DNA from: JBHEPS01 sp046261635
Lineage (GTDB): Bacteria; Acidobacteriota; Thermoanaerobaculia; Gp7-AA8
Length of the DNA stretch: 7,104 nt
Direction of reading: 5' to 3'
NCBI GenBank assembly: GCA_046261635.1
Contig: JBHEOL010000152.1
Coordinates: 1-7,104 of the forward strand
Shown: positions 5,323 through 7,104 of the stretch, piece by piece
Layout: the number at the start of each line of letters is the position of its first letter
Numbering within the stretch: position 1 is the stretch's first letter
Position numbers and translations under genes: made by a program
Notes under the pieces: model-generated
What the model was told of the DNA's origin: nothing
The model's database searches: none
Seen by the model: only the letters and a program-made list of their open reading frames with translations

Positions 5323-6384
5323 GTGGACGACGATCTCAAAATCCAGTTTGCAAGTGACAACACCGCGCCGGTGCTCCCCGAGGTCTGGGAGGAGCTCCAG
5401 CGGGCGGACCGCGAGCCGCGCTACGCCCTCGGTTATGGAGACGACCCGGTCACGGCCGAGGCGACGAGGCTGATCCGGGAGCTGTTCGAGACCGACTGCC
5501 AGGTGTTCTTCGTATTCAACGGCTCGGCGGCGAACTCGCTCGCGCTCGCATCGATGACCCGCTCCTGGCACGGAGTGCTCTGCCACCCGTTCTCCCACGC
5601 GGAGACCGACGAGGCCAACGCCCCCGAGTTTTTCACCGGCGGGGCGAAGCTGATTCACGTGGATGGGCCCGCGGGCAAGATCGATCCGGAGTCGATCCCT
5701 CCCCTGCTCGAGCGGGGGCATGGGATTCACTCGGCGAAGATCACGGCGGTCACGATCACGCAGGCGACCGAAGTCGGCGCGGTCTACACGAGCGCCGAGG
5801 TCCGCGCCCTGACCTCGCTTCGGGAGCGCCCGGGGCTCGAGGCGCTGCGCTTTCACATGGACGGGGCGCGTTTTGCGAACGCGATCGCAGCGCTCGGCAT
5901 CGCGCCGGCCGAGGCGACCTGGAAGTCGGGAATCCGCGCGCTGAGTCTCGGTGGAGCGAAGAACGGCCTGACGGCGACCGAGGCTCTTGTATTTTTCGAT
6001 CGCGAGCTCGCGATCGAGTTCGAGTGGCGGCGGAAGCAGAGCGGTCAGCTCGCATCGAAGATGCGCTACCAGGCCGCGCCGTGGATTGCGGTGCTGCGCG
6101 ACGGGGCGTGGCTGCGGCACGCCTCCCACGCGAACCGGTGCGCGCGCCGGCTCGGGGAAGGACTCGCCTCGATCCCCGGCATGGACCTGCGCTTCCCGGT
6201 CGAAGCGAATGCGGCTTTCGTCTCCATGCCCCAGGCCGTGGCGCAGGAGCTGCACGACCGCGGGTGGCATTTCTACCCGTTCAGCGTCGCCCGGGCCTGG
6301 CGTTTCGTCTGCAACTGGGCGACGACCGACGAGGCGATCGATGGGTTGCTCGCGGATGCCCGCTCGATCGCGGAACGTCTTTGA
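5323..6384 (+). CDS. ltaE: Low-specificity L-threonine aldolase (PLP-dependent, beta-eliminating lyase fold)
   Basis: Cytoplasmic fold-type I PLP enzyme cleaving L-threonine or L-allo-threonine to glycine and acetaldehyde. The 353-aa product closely follows the Pseudomonas-type enzyme (about 346 aa) along its length: FASDNTAPVLPEVWEEL (9-25), YGDDPVTAEATRLIRELFETDC (38-59), FNGSAANSLALAS (65-77), SHAETDEANAPEFF (91-104, with His92 expected to stack on PLP), TITQATEVGAVY (144-155), FHMDGARFANA (177-187, Asp180 to the PLP ring nitrogen), GGAKNG (210-215, Lys213 as the likely Schiff-base lysine), GQLASKMRYQAAPW (241-254) and FPVEANAAFVSMP (291-303). GTG 5323 is chosen because family similarity begins about 6 residues later; the frame stays open upstream, but that overlaps the protease and has no family similarity. 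It lies 26 nt after the protease stop. The symbol follows the common bacterial name; stereospecificity cannot be read from sequence. Confidence 0.92.
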   Translation: MDDDLKIQFASDNTAPVLPEVWEELQRADREPRYALGYGDDPVTAEATRLIRELFETDCQVFFVFNGSAANSLALASMTRSWHGVLCHPFSHAETDEANAPEFFTGGAKLIHVDGPAGKIDPESIPPLLERGHGIHSAKITAVTITQATEVGAVYTSAEVRALTSLRERPGLEALRFHMDGARFANAIAALGIAPAEATWKSGIRALSLGGAKNGLTATEALVFFDRELAIEFEWRRKQSGQLASKMRYQAAPWIAVLRDGAWLRHASHANRCARRLGEGLASIPGMDLRFPVEANAAFVSMPQAVAQELHDRGWHFYPFSVARAWRFVCNWATTDEAIDGLLADARSIAERL

Positions 6385-6411
6385 GTCGCCCGTTAACGTG
6401 AAATTTCTTCG

Positions 6412-7104
6412 ATGACTCCTCTCTATCTCATCGCCGGATTCGTGCTGCTGGTCGTCGGCGCGGAAACTCTCGTCCGGGGCGCGACCCGCATCGCCGTCGT
6501 CGCGGGAATCAGTCCTCTCGTCATCGGGCTGACCGTCGTCGCCTATGGAACGAGCGCGCCGGAAGCCGCCGTGAGCGTCATGTCGAGCCTCGGGGGCCAG
6601 CCCGACATCGCGATCGGGAACGTCATCGGCAGCAATATCGCCAACATCCTCCTGATTCTGGGCCTGTCGGCGATCGTTGCGCCCCTGATCGTGGACCAGC
6701 AGATCGTGCGCCTCGACGTTCCCGTCATGATCGGGATCTCGGCGGTCGTCTATGTCTTCTGCCTCGACGGCAATTTGGGACGAATCGAGGGGATCCTCCT
6801 GGTTGCCGGGAGCGTCGTCTACTCGGTTTTCCTGATCGTCAATAGCCGCAAGGAAACGAACCTGAAGGTCCGGGAGGAATACGAGCAGGAGTACGGCGCG
6901 GCCAAGTCCCCGCGCCGCCACTGGAGCCTCGATGCGGGACTCATCGTCCTCGGCCTCGCCATGCTCGTGGGAGGCTCGCGCTTCCTGATCGACGCGGCCG
7001 TCGACCTTGCGGGCTTGTTCGGGATCTCGGAGCTCGTGATCGGCCTCACCATCGTCGCCATCGGAACGTCGCTCCCGGAGCTCGCTACCTCGATGATCGC
7101 GAGC
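6412..7104 (+). CDS. Calcium/sodium antiporter (CaCA superfamily, YrbG-like), N-terminal 231 codons; 3' end outside window
   Basis: Inner-membrane exchanger that typically moves Ca2+ out against Na+ (or K+/H+). The open frame runs from ATG 6412 to the window edge without a stop. Hydrophobic segments lie at about 3-20, 33-60 (re-entrant alpha-1), 67-94, 103-118, 126-143, 173-190 and 206-231. The alpha-1 repeat reads VIGLTVVAYGTSAPEAAVSV (37-56) with GNVIGSNIANILLILG (69-84). The alpha-2 repeat starts at VIGLTIVAIGTSLPELATS (209-227) and is cut by the edge. Glu51 and Glu223 match the ion-binding glutamates of the family (NCX_Mj Glu54 and Glu213, from memory). A short charged loop (145-171, SRKETNLKVREEYEQEYG) separates the halves, as in bacterial members rather than eukaryotic NCX with its large regulatory loop. 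It lies 27 nt after the aldolase stop and has no clear Shine-Dalgarno. Confidence 0.93.
   Translation, partial: MTPLYLIAGFVLLVVGAETLVRGATRIAVVAGISPLVIGLTVVAYGTSAPEAAVSVMSSLGGQPDIAIGNVIGSNIANILLILGLSAIVAPLIVDQQIVRLDVPVMIGISAVVYVFCLDGNLGRIEGILLVAGSVVYSVFLIVNSRKETNLKVREEYEQEYGAAKSPRRHWSLDAGLIVLGLAMLVGGSRFLIDAAVDLAGLFGISELVIGLTIVAIGTSLPELATSMIAS

Noticed and set aside
6385..6411. Leaderless promoter for the antiporter gene
   Set aside because: The hexamer at the right distance (TGAAAT) lacks the critical second-position A. The 27-nt gap after the aldolase is more simply explained by co-transcription.
5170..6921. 583-aa minus-strand open frame
   Set aside because: It lies antisense across the protease 3' end, the aldolase and the exchanger, all of which have clear family motifs. 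Its product is Arg/Asp-rich low complexity, typical of GC-rich antisense frames.

Overview
The window is GC-rich, with strong G/C bias at third codon positions. It encodes an envelope-facing set of bacterial genes: a secreted tricorn-type protease, a DUF481 outer-membrane barrel, a PLP-dependent aldolase, a cation exchanger and a crotonase. Exported tricorn homologues, DUF481 barrels and high GC together suggest a Gram-negative bacterium such as an Acidobacteriota-like or related lineage. That placement is inference and no marker gene is present to confirm it.

Layout: (1) 1-665, minus strand, the first 221 codons of an enoyl-CoA hydratase/isomerase. It starts at a TTG behind a good Shine-Dalgarno and an extended -10. 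(2) 666-1070, a gene-free stretch holding the most unusual structure in the window: a roughly 360-bp nested inverted repeat (711-1070). Its outer arms are arrays of 7-bp units, G-rich then GA-rich on the left, TC-rich then C-rich on the right. They include a perfect 30-bp inverted repeat, and the centre carries a second 17-bp inverted repeat. (3) 1071-1805, minus strand, an exported DUF481 outer-membrane protein whose stop codon directly abuts the repeat array. (4) 1806-2047, a divergent intergenic region with candidate promoters on both strands and a hairpin in the leader of the plus-strand gene. (5) 2048-5296, plus strand, a complete 1082-aa secreted tricorn-like S41 protease. (6) 5323-6384, plus strand, a low-specificity L-threonine aldolase of the Pseudomonas type starting at GTG. 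(7) 6412-7104, plus strand, the first 231 codons of a calcium/sodium-type antiporter, cut by the window edge.

The three plus-strand genes are closely spaced (26 and 27 nt) and may be co-transcribed, although the aldolase has its own promoter-like sequence. No shared pathway is evident. The protease and the aldolase would fit peptide and amino-acid catabolism, and the crotonase fatty-acid or amino-acid acyl-CoA degradation. The genes themselves are mostly ordinary. The points worth a second look are the heptad-repeat element, a possible pattern of leaderless genes with extended -10 boxes, and active-site substitutions in the tricorn homologue.
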